Shown here: positions 25,701 through 32,704 of the stretch, in pieces
Numbering within the stretch: the stretch's first letter is position 1
Layout: every line of letters starts with the position of its first letter
Assembly: GCA_009760855.2 (NCBI GenBank)
Contig: WPIO01000021.1
Location: forward strand, 3,882,501 to 3,946,500
Direction of reading: 5' to 3'
DNA length: 64,000 nt
Source of the DNA: Cristatella mucedo
Lineage: Eukaryota > Bryozoa > Phylactolaemata > Cristatellidae
Translations under genes and position numbers: made by a program
Notes under the pieces: generated by a model
What the model was told of the DNA's origin: nothing
Seen by the model: the letters and a program-made list of their open reading frames with translations, nothing else
Database searches by the model: none

Positions 25701-26325
25701 AGGTATATGTACTCACTCTGTCGCAATCACTATATTTCCCTCACTCTCTCACTTTCTCTATCTCAACCCATTCGGATACAGCAAGGCGTAGGGCATAGCA
25801 AGATCAACCCCCTATAGCATTTTGGAAGTATGTGGCATTGCTTATGCTAGAGACATCCTTTATATTTGCAACCCATTCAAGTATTTTTCTAGATCTGTTC
25901 GCTTATATTCGTTTGATTCTAGCGGCAGCAGTACTTCTTATCAGGACAATTAATTCAGTTAGAACAAATTTTATACTGTGTACATATTTAACACTTGTTG
26001 CATACTTAATGCTTAGCTCTAATTGATTTGCAGCATCTCAGCTGCAAAGAAATTTGAACGTTCTCGGGATGTTTTAGCAATAACATCGCGACAAGTAGAG
26101 TCACAGATTGCCGTCACTGAAGCCTGCCTCAAGGATCTGGAGGCCAGTTTGGAGTCCAAGTTTTCCGCACTTCGCTCGAGTGTTAGCTCTCTGCCTTGCC
26201 GTCCGAACGAAGCTCGGCCGGTGTCGGCTCTGTCAAAGAGACCTTCGAGCAAGCATGGTGCCAGGTCGAGGCTAATGGAGGCTAGGCTGTTCGCTGAGCA
26301 CAATGGAAGCTCTGACTGTTGCTGA
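6886..26325 (+). CDS. SDS22-class leucine-rich-repeat protein with C-terminal coiled coil (12-exon gene)
   Basis: Reconstructed join: 6886-7124, 7329-7509, 7631-7720, 7823-7894, 7990-8101, 11262-11404, 11557-11643, 13499-13570, 16631-16774, 17796-17930, 21450-21522, 26042-26325. The total is 1632 nt, about 543 residues plus stop, and all junction phases agree. Residues 1-140 are low-complexity, rich in Ser, Arg and Ala. Residues 141-425 hold SDS22-type repeats (for example YLDLSHNRVESIA and LYLNHNQITQIAHL) and end in a cap-like segment with SGNPFCLP. Residues 450-510 look like an amphipathic coiled coil, followed by a basic Ser/Pro-rich tail. Such proteins are usually protein-binding scaffolds, often ciliary or centrosomal, but I cannot place this one in a named family. 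Two points are uncertain: the first exon, chosen because its donor phase fits, and the exon 8-9 junction. Confidence 0.75.
7329..7509 (+). CDS. LRR gene, exon 2
   Basis: A pyrimidine-rich tract and acceptor (tcacag) precede it and the donor is ATT|gtgagt. It encodes an acidic, Ser/Thr/Pro-rich linker just before the repeats, including SDFYDESS. The frame is open only after an in-frame stop at 7279, consistent with an internal exon. Confidence 0.65.
7631..7720 (+). CDS. LRR gene, exon 3 (first repeat)
   Basis: Acceptor tttttag, donor GCG|gtgaga, 30 codons in phase 0-0. It encodes EIDLRGCNLTSLPGLE, a clear LRR consensus. Confidence 0.85.
7823..7894 (+). CDS. LRR gene, exon 4
   Basis: Acceptor tttgcag, donor AAG|gtaaag, 24 codons in phase 0-0. 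It encodes RLLDLSSNGLSTLESL, one full repeat. Confidence 0.85.
7990..8101 (+). CDS. LRR gene, exon 5
   Basis: Acceptor ttttgaag, donor ATAG|gtaaaa (phase 1). It encodes about one and a half repeats, with LKLYDNRIIEIRGL and LQLQHNMIKSI. The splice phase matches exon 6 after a 3.2-kb intron. Confidence 0.85.
8579..8630. repeat. (CTG)n microsatellite
   Basis: Imperfect CTG/CTA trinucleotide run inside an intron, flanked by ACT and AAT units. The poly-Ala and poly-Val frames across it are not genes. Confidence 0.9.
9000..10320 (-). mobile_element. Old LINE relic with endonuclease-end traces
   Basis: The minus strand shows a degenerate family-1-like tail near 9030-9110. Upstream of it are fragments resembling the end of a LINE endonuclease: a VLGDLKIHFD-like block near 10060 and KGHILDQIF near 9955. 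The reading frame is broken many times. It appears to be an older copy retaining some endonuclease sequence, which the younger copies in this window lack. Confidence 0.55.
10670..11040. repeat. CA-rich low-complexity block with pure (CA)n core
   Basis: A pure CA run at about 10737-10775 is surrounded by degenerate ACAC, CGCA and TACA units on both sides, for nearly 400 bases. Long Thr/His and Val/Cys frames here are artefacts of the repeat. Confidence 0.9.
11262..11404 (+). CDS. LRR gene, exon 6
   Basis: Acceptor tggacag, donor GCC|gtgagt. It enters in phase 1 and leaves in phase 0. It encodes two repeats, with LKQLRLDSNYLLKV and LTYLDLSHNRVESIA. Confidence 0.88.
11557..11643 (+). CDS. LRR gene, exon 7
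   Basis: Acceptor tccatag, donor AAG|gtatgc, 29 codons. It encodes LQELYASDNCIRNLPDL, one repeat. An alternative acceptor four bases downstream would break the frame. Confidence 0.87.
11945..12300 (-). mobile_element. Degenerate tRNA-like SINE (family B)
   Basis: The minus strand resembles the family-B head: a B-box-like word around 12025-12040 and the 'cactgca..tcgagc' segment seen in other copies. It is diverged, and its boundaries are approximate. Confidence 0.4.
12345..12665 (+). mobile_element. SINE family B with hairpin tail
   Basis: A tRNA-like head contains 'gcgatccaggtgctggtttgagtcc' in the B-box position, followed by the 'gtgggcat...ctgcaagc' body. About 250 bases on there is a LINE-like tail (agaaagatatttcgttctctgagggtgcta) and (ATT)n. 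The two parts may be one element or a nested pair. Confidence 0.6.
13499..13570 (+). CDS. LRR gene, exon 8, with GC donor
   Basis: Acceptor tattacag, 24 codons. It encodes LDEIDLSSNKLTEMSGLK. The exon ends ACG|gcaagt, a non-canonical GC-AG donor whose remaining bases match the consensus well. No GT donor in phase is available close by. Confidence 0.78.
14140..15640 (+). mobile_element. Old LINE family 1 copy interrupted by a younger LINE tail
   Basis: Degenerate RT sequence runs from about 14140, with counterparts of the LDLSAAF and GVPQGS blocks, to about 14574. It resumes at about 14770 with the segment matching LLVMGKPSV and continues to about 15480, with a tail to 15640. The 14575-14765 segment between them is a complete family-1 3' tail with (ATT)n, so a short, 5'-truncated copy inserted into an older one. 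Confidence 0.7.
14575..14765 (+). mobile_element. LINE family 1 tail nested in older LINE
   Basis: Begins at 'tgccactaaccac' and ends with the hairpin (agaaagagattgagttctct) and ATT repeats. It interrupts the older RT frame between the codons matching KTN and LLVMG of intact copies. Confidence 0.75.
15690..15960 (-). mobile_element. Possible degenerate SINE family B
   Basis: The minus strand shows a tRNA-like B-box region (around 15770-15800: tcgaacctacgaccttgatcg on the plus strand) as in other family-B copies. Weak and partial. Confidence 0.3.
16631..16774 (+). CDS. LRR gene, exon 9
   Basis: Donor GTG|gtgagc. It encodes LRDLYLNHNQITQIAHL and LEVLDVSENRIAAW, two repeats. The acceptor is uncertain. 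AG at 16629-16630 (gacacag) keeps the frame but adds about seven Cys-rich residues before the repeat. The better-looking site at 16650-16651 (gattgtag) gives a more natural repeat but does not match the phase of exon 8. Confidence 0.72.
17030..17350 (-). repeat. Dispersed repeat C, second copy
   Basis: The reverse complement aligns with about 455-985. Shared blocks include aattttgagtgaatattgta at 17107-17126 and the segment with actgaaatcgactgcagta near 17288. It lies within an LRR-gene intron. No coding potential was seen. Confidence 0.5.
17796..17930 (+). CDS. LRR gene, exon 10 (cap of the repeat domain)
   Basis: Acceptor ttatccag, donor CGG|gtaagc, 45 codons in phase 0-0. It encodes a final repeat LHELSISGNPFCLP followed by a Tyr/His segment and FSSLRVLNR. 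That is the usual layout of an LRR C-terminal cap (GNP...Y...L..L..L). Confidence 0.85.
18637..19887 (+). CDS. LINE reverse transcriptase, 5'-truncated copy
   Basis: An open frame of 416 codons. LINE-derived sequence begins at about 18690 (RVYNELLRN); the first 18 codons are flanking DNA. RT blocks LDLSAAFDTIDH, GVPQGSMLGPVLF and YADDTQLYLCF are intact, and the C-terminus matches the 3026-4621 copy through FRTAFSGSL. Differences between the two are scattered single substitutions. The finger domain and endonuclease are missing, so the protein would not be functional. It sits in an LRR-gene intron in the sense orientation. Confidence 0.88.
   Translation: MPRPTDRNNVCLYVPCLLRVYNELLRNADMGRVSLLVLLDLSAAFDTIDHKVLLERLSSRMGITNTALQWFRSYLRGRLQSIEVNGQRSSEVPLKYGVPQGSMLGPVLFTVYTLPLVDVIAKHNLGFHFYADDTQLYLCFDSSHPSSTSNSLNSLTACTDDIRTWMAANFLKLNNDKTNLLVMGKPSVIQRLERLSLKIGSASISPVESARNLGVIFQSDLSLDDHISSTVKSAYFQLYNIAKIRACLDKDTTSKLVHAFVTSRLDFCNSLLTGLPACAIRRLQLVQNSAARLVCREHRSCHITPLLSDLHWLPVKQRIDFKVLSLTFRSLHSLAPAYLSDILPHQAKHRTTRFSESNSLEIPRTNLKSYGDRAFSSYAPKAWNSLPTCVRTSPDLTTFKKNLKTHLFRTAFSGSL
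18690..20125 (+). mobile_element. LINE family 1 copy, 5'-truncated, with full tail
   Basis: Runs from the truncation point inside RT through the stop at 19885-19887, the tandemly repeated 'gcatgctg..ccactaacca' 3' UTR, the hairpin (agaaagagattaagttctct) and (ATT)n at 20102-20124. Confidence 0.92.
20340..20910 (-). mobile_element. LINE family 2 fragment
   Basis: The minus strand carries the C-terminal RT region and 3' tail of a second LINE family, also seen at 46425-46690 and 60334-61020. Recognisable pieces correspond to 'LRSC.DNKLAVP' and to a tail with the 'gaagtctgttggctacc' word (20570-20590, reverse). It lies in an LRR-gene intron. Confidence 0.6.
21450..21522 (+). CDS. LRR gene, exon 11
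   Basis: A good pyrimidine tract and acceptor (ctttctttttgcgtag) precede it. The donor is TACG|gtaatt (phase 1). It encodes MLQRGEMDKLNCAPPMRPMS. Its entry phase fits exon 10 and its exit phase fits the last exon at 26042. Confidence 0.65.
22278..24400 (-). mobile_element. hAT-type DNA transposon relic
   Basis: The low-coordinate end starts cagtggcgttcctagga, typical of a hAT terminal inverted repeat. The minus strand then gives a transposase remnant. A dimerisation-like block ILLTVAVSIAGFERSFSKLK lies at about 22690-22760. Further upstream there are pieces at 22831-23052, and near 23998-24260 segments resembling the start of the RNase-H-like catalytic region (YQNEFIQILATTV). The frame is broken repeatedly. 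No matching terminus was found at the high-coordinate side. Confidence 0.75.
22617..22868 (-). pseudogene. hAT transposase C-terminal fragment
   Basis: An 83-codon frame with the conserved C-terminal dimerisation signature of hAT transposases (VSIAGFERSFSKLKIIFN). It is followed downstream by the element's own end. Upstream frames carry the rest in pieces, so the gene is dead. Confidence 0.75.
24590..25560 (-). mobile_element. Degenerate LINE family 1 RT relic
   Basis: The minus strand shows blocks parallel to the intact copies: a CKTLLPGLSV-like segment near 24790, a 'YADD'-region equivalent near 25280 and others up to about 25560. There are many stops. It lies in the last intron of the LRR gene. 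Confidence 0.6.
26042..26325 (+). CDS. LRR gene, last coding exon (coiled coil and tail)
   Basis: The acceptor catctcag leaves two bases that complete the codon begun by exon 11. A competing acceptor eight bases upstream has the wrong phase. It encodes a heptad-like helix (SQIAVTEACLKDLEASLESK) and then a basic Ser/Pro-rich tail to TGA at 26323. Confidence 0.7.
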
Positions 26326-26870
26326 GCTGTTGGCTGTGATGACCTTTGATTTTGCTCAGAGCTTATCTCAAGCACCCTGCCTGGTGCTTTACTCACAAGC
26401 TGCACCCATTGCAGTCGTTCTTTTGGTCATGGCATAGCATAGCGATGAGAGATCGGCTATCTGCATCTCAAAGTCTGTCTACCACAAAGCCGAAGTTGAA
26501 AATACTTGCTGCTGTCTTGAGCTCATACTTGGCAGCTTCCAGCCCAGCCGATATTCCGAGTCGATGCCGGCAAGTCTTTTCAAGCTAGGTCAACAGGACT
26601 ATGGAACTCAGTGACGCGAATTAGCTTGGGCGGCATGCACCTGAGTTTTGCATAGCGCACGATGACTCACGAACGATGTGTTCACAAACTGCGTGAAGGC
26701 AGCTCCCACATAGGTGCCGGGAAATGGAGTGTTTGAGCTGGTACCCCAGTACGAGCCACTGTGAGCACACTTTCCATGCCTCTGATCGTGGACATGCCAT
26801 TGGGCAAGGCATTGCTTAGGCAACTTAGTTATTATCTTGCATCCAAAATAAAGTATTGATCGAAGCGCTC
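26326..26870 (+). other. 3' UTR of the LRR gene
   Basis: A non-coding stretch between the stop codon and the AATAAA at 26847-26852. Short minus-strand frames across it (26608-26823) look exon-like but are explained by this UTR. Confidence 0.5.
26847..26852 (+). terminator. Polyadenylation signal of the LRR gene
   Basis: A canonical AATAAA about 520 bases after the stop codon, the first such hexamer on this strand after the stop. Confidence 0.5.
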
Positions 26871-28020
26871 ATGGCCTTTTGTGAGAATGGATGAAGGAGG
26901 CTTTTGGAGTTGTGGCAACCGCACAGCTGCCGATGCCATTCCCGTGTCTGGCAGTGCTAGTGTCTACCTTAAATATTCTGCAAATGCTTACTGTCCCATC
27001 TCATCGTCGCTATCCTTCCACTCGGCGGCTGTGCACACTATCATACCAACATGTCCAGCCCCCCTTGCTGGCTTAGCTACCGTGCTACCCTCTACTCAAC
27101 TGACAGCTTTTGTCTTTGCGATGTGGTCTTCCTGCTGTCGTCTTTGTCAAATGAGCGCATATCGAAAGAAGCATCATAGCCTATGCTCTAACCAGGCATG
27201 GACACCGGTGAGTGAGCTGTTGTCTTTTCGAGAAAGACTAGTTTGTTTGCATCTCATGTTCAGCAGGAATCATGCATCTGATGGTAGCCACAAAAGCTCA
27301 ATCAAATCTGGTCAAAATGCCACCTGCATAATGGACACCCAAAAAATTCCCAACAATCCACTTGTGCCACGGATCTGCTGTTATTGCACCTGTACAATAC
27401 TTGTCTAACGGTGACTGGAGCCGATTTGGTTCCTCCTGTTCGTTATTACATGTCTGTAAATGCTGTACCTGGTCGTACGGATGTCTGCTGTGCCGATCCA
27501 TGCCAATCCCTTTGCAGACATACATGCAGATGCCATCATGCCTCTGCTCTTCTTTGTGGAATGGGTTTTTAATGTTCGCTTTAAAGTTTAACGCATCGAC
27601 ACGATGAACGTTAAGCACTAAGACGACCATTGGCATATTCATACTAGATAAGGCACGCACAAAACTGGCAAGATAGATCGAGTAAAAACCAACACAATAT
27701 AAGAACTTCCTTAATTTATGGCCCAGATCTTGGGAGATTTTCTTAAATGTGAAAGTAGCTTTGGAAAAAAGTGAAGAAACAGGTGACTAACCAATCCTTT
27801 CCGTGTATCCTGGACCTGCTTGGGTGGAGCAGCAAATACCTGTGCATAAAAACGGCAGCTTGGCAACCAAATGCAGTTAAACCCACAGATCCAATCAGCC
27901 ATTACACCGGGATTTGGCTCAAGTATGTAGTGAGAATTTAAACTAAGATACGCAAAATAGTTGTCTTTGTAGCTCCATTGGTCGAGCAACTGCACAGAAA
28001 ACCAGAGATTTTTAGTGCAA
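26870..28020. other. Unassigned region with one exon-like minus-strand segment
   Basis: A plus-strand frame at 26881-27408 and minus-strand frames at 27298-27660 and 27711-27995 are open, but none matches a family I recognise. The best candidate is the separately listed minus-strand segment 27840-27989. Confidence 0.3.
27840..27989 (-). CDS. Possible isolated exon, unknown protein
   Basis: On the minus strand, an acceptor (ttttctgtgcag) and a donor (CAG|gtattt) frame exactly 50 codons. They include the aromatic and Cys-rich words WSYKDNYFAYLSL and ADWICGFNCIWLP. The composition looks coding, but no partner exon with a convincing motif was found on either side and the family is unknown. Confidence 0.25.
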
Positions 28021-28024
28021 TGTA

Positions 28025-28130
28025 ATAGTTAGTGATATTGATGGTTAAATCGATAGAGCACTGCCAAGGACACCCAGGACTGCGAGATCGATCCCAACTC
28101 GAGGCGAAATTGTTCTGCACTCAGCCTTAC
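28025..28130 (+). mobile_element. tRNA-like SINE fragment (third type)
   Basis: 'tggttaaatcgatagagca' resembles an A box and 'gagatcgatcccaactc' a B box, about 40 bases apart. The rest differs from SINE families A and B. Weak evidence. Confidence 0.35.
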
Positions 28131-28590
28131 TGCATACCGTTTTTAGTCGTTGTACATATAAATATTAATTAGCAGAAGTTAAGTTCCGTCGCAACCCAGT
28201 AAAATGAACACTTAGTTCCTGTCAACGAATATGTCAATAGACGATACAGGAACTTATGCTATCTGCTAGAGATAAATAAGATCGTTGACAGTTTTCATCG
28301 AATTTGCATCATACATTTCTTTGTGGTTTCTATTTGTGTTTCCACATGGTGTGCTTCTGAGGGCCTCCCCAGGGGTTCTCAATTGGCCCTTTTCAGCCTA
28401 CCTACCTGCTTGTAACTTCAGGATCTTCTTCTTTGTGATGATTTGGTATCTCAAGCAAAGCCGTGCTTGACGTGTGCTATGTCCGTCCTCTAAGGCCATT
28501 GTATTGCAACTTCGAACTGCTGCCTCAAATACAATCTACCTACATATTCGCATTTGTCAATGCAAAAGATACATAACAACTTTAAAAGTA

Positions 28591-28661
28591 GCCCCCACTG
28601 GGGATCGAACCCAGGACCACCAGTTTACAAGACTGGTGCTCTACCACTGAGCTATAGAGGC
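28591..28661 (-). tRNA. tRNA-Thr (anticodon UGU)
   Basis: The 71-nt minus-strand sequence folds into a standard cloverleaf. The acceptor GCCTCTA pairs with TGGGGGC (two G-U pairs). The D arm starts GCTC/GAGC. The anticodon stem CCAGT/ACTGG carries loop CTTGTAA (TGT, reading ACA Thr). The T stem is CTGGG/CCCAG with loop TTCGATC. The internal A box (TAGCTCAGTGG) and B box (GGTTCGATCCC) are consensus, and a TTTT terminator follows within 10 bases. No intron and no SINE tail, so it looks like a true gene. It is oriented away from the 4E-BP gene, whose start is about 260 bases away. Confidence 0.95.
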
Positions 28662-28918
28662 TGTTGCCAACTTTAGCAATACAAATAATATTAGTTTTTG
28701 ATTCTTAACTAATTTCTTTTACTGGCAGTAGGAAAATATGTAAGTATTTAAAATTTATTTTAAAATTTAAATATAACTAAGCAGCATACAGATGGCGTAA
28801 CACCCGAGACACTATCTAGGTCATGTTTTGAAAGCACCCGAGTGCGCGGCGTGGCCACCTTCTTAAAGCGTGCATGTTTGCTTGGAAGCATACGACAGAC
28901 ACATCGCAGACGTGTGCA

Positions 28919-29063
28919 ATGGCTGCTTCGGACGTTTTGCACAACAAAAAGCTATCCAGCGAGAATATACCCGTTAAGCGGGTGGTTGTTAGCGACCCGT
29001 CGCAGATTCCTTACGACTATGGAACAACACCTGGCGGTACTCTGTTTTCTACCACGCCGGGCG
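28919..29063 (+). CDS. EIF4EBP: 4E-BP exon 1
   Basis: Starts ATGGCTGCTTCG and ends GGGCG|gtaggt, inside the second TTPGG block (phase 1). It encodes the N-terminus and the two Thr-Pro phosphosites. The intron follows the second TPG, the usual place as I recall it in animal 4E-BP genes. Confidence 0.95.
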
Positions 29064-32000
29064 GTAGGTTTGAGAATGTGGTGCTCGTGGCCACGCGTGA
29101 GCCAAATTTGGTGCGACGGCACTATACGACCGGCGTTGCGCGAGCCGCAGCGATCGCTGGTCTCGAGGCACCACTGCGAGAGCGGTCGCTGCTCCACAAG
29201 TCGTGGCCGTCGTTTTCGTCATGGCGCCGCCTGCTTGAAACAGACTTATCCAGCGGAATCTAAGGGTTTCGATTATTGTCTGCGCTCGTATCGTACATGT
29301 CATATGCTCGAAAGGGCTCGTTGTCGTAAATCCCGCGTTTGTTTGTCTGCCCCCTCTCCAACCCTGGGCACAATGCGCTAGCTGCTGCGCTCGCTGTTTC
29401 TGGTAGGGTCGGGCTGGCCTGGGCCGTTCACGTGCTGTGTCGCTGATTCAGTCGTGGTCTTCAGGACCTTCGGCGCGCTGCGGCGATACCACGGAGGAAA
29501 TCGTGGTCAGCGCGCAGAAGGAAACCCGATTGATTCCCAAATAGGAAACCCTGATCGGCGAGTATACCGCGAAGAAAACCCCGATCGACGGGAAGGGGTT
29601 ACGTCGTGATATGTTTATGGCGGTACGTTGTCTGGAATCTATTTGTGAACCCTGGATTCCTTAGACCAAAGCTTCTTGAAATAAGTCTAGCTTGCTGGTA
29701 GTTACTGATGAATCGTTGGTGTGAGCAGAAAAGCCCAGTAGCTCACCGATCGTAACCACGCATCAATGTGATCCACTTGTGCACTTTGTGCATAATGTCC
29801 GTTAGCCGCTGGAGCCCACCGTAATTCCTTCCATTGAATCTTTAATGAACGCGAAACTGAATCCTAGATAAGCCCGGTGTCACGGCGAGATAGGGTTCCT
29901 TAGAAACGCCCGGTTCAGAGACAAGTTTTGTGTCTCTTCAGTGGGTGAGATAGCCCAGTGGGACGGCACGTAGCCCTTTACTTATACTGAAATTCCTCGG
30001 TGGAATAGGGGTTTGGGATGGTTCTTAAGAGTGGATGGACTGACTAAATTGTATACATTTCTGCATTAATCTTGATTTAGTCAGAGGCGTTCATGATTGC
30101 TTGTGACATGGGCTCCCTAGGGAGGTGAATCCGCTACCTTTAGGGCTTGCTGCACTTCAGCCTCAGTTCACCCTTCCGCTTGGCTGTGTGGAGCAATTGT
30201 TGGACTGTGTATAAAGATTTCAAGGAGTGATTACCACTTCTAGAGAACTGTCGGGGCTTACCCATTACTAGTTGTGAAAGAAAAATAAAGAAGCTAGTTA
30301 AAAGAACTCACGTAAGGAATGGCCATACAACATCGCCATACTAGCACGAGCCGGAAGCCTGGTAATACACACCGTCGAAACTGTAAACAACTAGCTTGTA
30401 ATGTTTGCATGCAGCCTGCTAAAAATTTAAGGTTTGTTTACAGCCTGTTACCGGCTGCAGTTAACTCAATGAATAGCCAGATATTTTAGGTTGTCATTTT
30501 ATACGAGGCGTTGTACACCAGCCCATCTTATCTATTTCCTTAAGAGATACGTTGGTTCAGTTCTGCAAGCGTATGCGGGTTGCCGCAAAGTGAGTGTTTG
30601 CTAGGCTATGCCTGAATCAGAATTGTTGCTCCATACACCACACGACACAAGCTGTCGAGTGGTGTGTCGTACGACGTTTCTGTAACTTGCGTAGCAGGCT
30701 GGTTAAGGATGAAGAATCAGAAATTGCACGTGAGTTCACTTGAGCATAGTTTTGGACCATCTGGTTTAGCTCGTGGAGCCGGCAACGTTTGACTATAATG
30801 TGTCAATATGCTCTGCAGGATAGAACTGGCCTTCGTTTTCATTTTGCCTTCTGTTTATTTTGGGCTTTTCTGTGCAACACAGCAGCAGTTCACTGCTCTC
30901 AGCTTCTCAGCAGCAGTTCACAGGCTGCCGCCTCGGTTGGTGGCGGCCTGTGAACTGCTGCTGAGAGCTCATTCGTGTTTGCTTGCCTTTGAGCATGGCT
31001 TTGCAAGCCCGGTGAGCACGGCTCGGGAGGGGGGTTGAAGTACGTTTGAGCAGTCTGTAGAGCACCTGCTATCCACGTTGTCACGTGGTGTATGGGCAGC
31101 ACCTGACAGATCGGGTCTACTAGCTGTTTATTTTTCTTATCCCTTTTCTCATTGGTCGTTCTCAGGTCTGCGTTGCGTTGAGCTGGCAGCTGTACAGCAT
31201 CCTGCTTCTGGACTTTGTTCCTTCTTGGCACATGTGGCCGGGAGGTTGGTGGGTGGGGGGGGTAAGGTCGCCAGAGGCTCGTGGTCACCTTCTTGATCCG
31301 CGTTGACGGTCGTGGCTAGTGTGGCACTGCATTTGCCTCCTCGCTCTCACCTCTGTCTGCTTTTTAGGTACCCGAATTGTGTATGACAGATCATTCCTGA
31401 TGATGTGCCGGAAATCGCCGCACGCACAGAGTCCACTGGCCAGCCTGCCGGTGATAGCCGGTGTCACGGCTCCTGCTGCCAACACCGGCAGCCCCGCAGC
31501 AGTAGCTGCAGCAGAGCAGTCCCGTGCTCCCGACCGTGCTGCTCCCGACCGCGAACCGAAGCCGGCTCCCGGTGGTGAGAGCAGCCAGCAGCTGTCTTGA
31601 CTAGCAAGAAGTCTTGTGTCGGCATTAATTATTCGCTGCCTTGTGGCTAGTGGTCTGCCGGTTACTCATTGGCTAGCCAAGCCCGGCAGTAGAGAAAGTG
31701 TAGCCGGACTCGGTAGTGTGCATGTATTGGCATGCGCATGCATTCTGTGAATGGCACAGCCGGTTCAACGAAGTGTTCAGCTGAGGTAGTGTGTCTTTGC
31801 AAACTCCATTCATGAATCTGCGATGTTTAGCAACTAGGCTACACACTCCATTGTCTTTACTTGCAGTCGAGAGCCCATGCTTGCTGTATTAGAGGGGGTT
31901 AAGACATGACCGTGCCCTCCATCGGTGATCAAAAAAATAGCTGGTAAAACAGCCAGCCTCATTCTTATAGAAGCAAGTGAGCCTTAACGGCTATCACCAT

Positions 32001-32704
32001 CACTCTCAGTTGGCAATAAAGCACCGCTCACCACAGGATTCGAACCCACGATCCCAATCGTGAAAGGCACGCACCTCACTTCCTGGACTAACACGGCCCT
32101 CGAATACTGCTACTGCTAGAGTCCTGTTTGTGGCTTGCAGTATTCATGTCAGCCTCTCATCCCCAGTTGAATAAGTAAGATGGTAACAGGTGAACAGAAC
32201 CTAAGACTATGGACCCTTAATCCACCTATGTGTATTTTGACCGGCCAGTCAGTTTAAAAAAAATTGGTGTATCCATCATAAAGCAAAACGCCCATAGATA
32301 GAATTTAAAAAACCGGTGGCATTTGTGATTGACCGGTTTAGCTAATTCGGCCGATTTAATGGCAGCGCAGTTTACCTTGTTGATGAGCCGGTCGACTCAG
32401 TTCCATTCATATAGTTTCTCTTGCTCGTCGATAAAGCCAGTAAAAGCCTTAAAGGAGAAAAGTCGTCAGTGTAAACCCTTTAAGTGCAAGGATTGGCCTT
32501 TTTTTTTACAAATTTGGTACAAATCCTTCTGGCTCCAGTGCCATTGCTCATCTTGCATTTTGCACCGTCCCTAAAGGTTTTTGCCAGCGTTTTCGTTCGT
32601 AGAGGCTGCAGGTGCACATGCTGTGACTCGTCTGCTTTTCGTCGTTTGCTGTAGCTGATCGTGACGTTCATTTCGACGAACCACAATTTGAAATGGACGT
32701 CTAG
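28919..32704 (+). CDS. EIF4EBP: eIF4E-binding protein (4E-BP), three exons
   Basis: A translational repressor that binds the cap-binding protein eIF4E and blocks eIF4G; phosphorylation by mTORC1 releases it. Join 28919-29063, 31368-31574, 32655-32704: 402 nt, 133 residues. Visible features are the paired phosphosite blocks [14 protein letters not shown] (Thr37 and Thr46), the eIF4E-binding motif YDRSFLM (Tyr54-Met60), SP at 65-66, SP at 70-71 where vertebrate 4E-BP1 has TP, and the C-terminal TOS motif FEMDV for raptor binding. With the chosen Met the phosphosite and Tyr54 numbering equals the human one, which supports this start; an in-frame ATG at 28874 is an alternative. Residues 73-125 are Ala/Pro-rich and probably disordered. 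The N-terminal RAIP motif is not evident (ENIP is there instead). The tRNA-Thr lies upstream. Confidence 0.95.
29064..31367 (+). other. 4E-BP intron 1
   Basis: A 2.3-kb intron with no recognised transposon. It contains the 20-bp-plus inverted repeat at 30901-30968. The frame at 30808-31038 overlaps that palindrome and is not considered a gene. Confidence 0.6.
30901..30968. repeat. Short hairpin-forming inverted repeat in 4E-BP intron
   Basis: The arms share ctcagcagcagttcacaggc exactly in inverted order around a loop of about 10 bases, with a few more paired bases on each side. Another copy of cagcagcagttcac lies just upstream at about 30880. A sense transcript would fold into a stem of about 28 bp. 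Confidence 0.8.
31368..31574 (+). CDS. EIF4EBP: 4E-BP exon 2
   Basis: Acceptor gctttttag, donor GGTG|gtgaga (phase 1). It encodes the eIF4E-binding helix [12 protein letters not shown], the KSP and QSP sites and an Ala/Pro-rich linker. Read-through would stop at 31598 without a TOS motif. The donor is preferred because exon 3 fits in phase and restores the conserved C-terminus. Confidence 0.9.
31930..32105 (-). mobile_element. SINE family B
   Basis: A minus-strand copy with the B-box segment (reverse complement of ggattcgaacccac), the 'ggtgagcggtgctttatTGCC' body and the 'ggctgttttaccagc' end. It lies in intron 2 of the 4E-BP gene. Confidence 0.7.
32655..32704 (+). CDS. EIF4EBP: 4E-BP exon 3 (TOS exon)
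   Basis: Acceptor tttgctgtag after a pyrimidine-rich tract. The two leading bases complete the codon split by exon 2. It encodes 16 residues ending in PQFEMDV and a TAG stop. FEMDV fits the TOS consensus (human 4E-BP1 ends FEMDI). Confidence 0.88.

Noticed and set aside
26608-26823. Minus-strand exon-like frame with a gtgagt donor
   Set aside because: It lies in the probable 3' UTR of the LRR gene just before AATAAA, two frames look equally good, and no partner exon was found.
31575-31600. Natural end of 4E-BP by reading through the exon 2 donor
   Set aside because: This would drop the TOS motif; the donor and exon 3 fit in phase and restore the conserved end, so read-through is kept only as a possible isoform.
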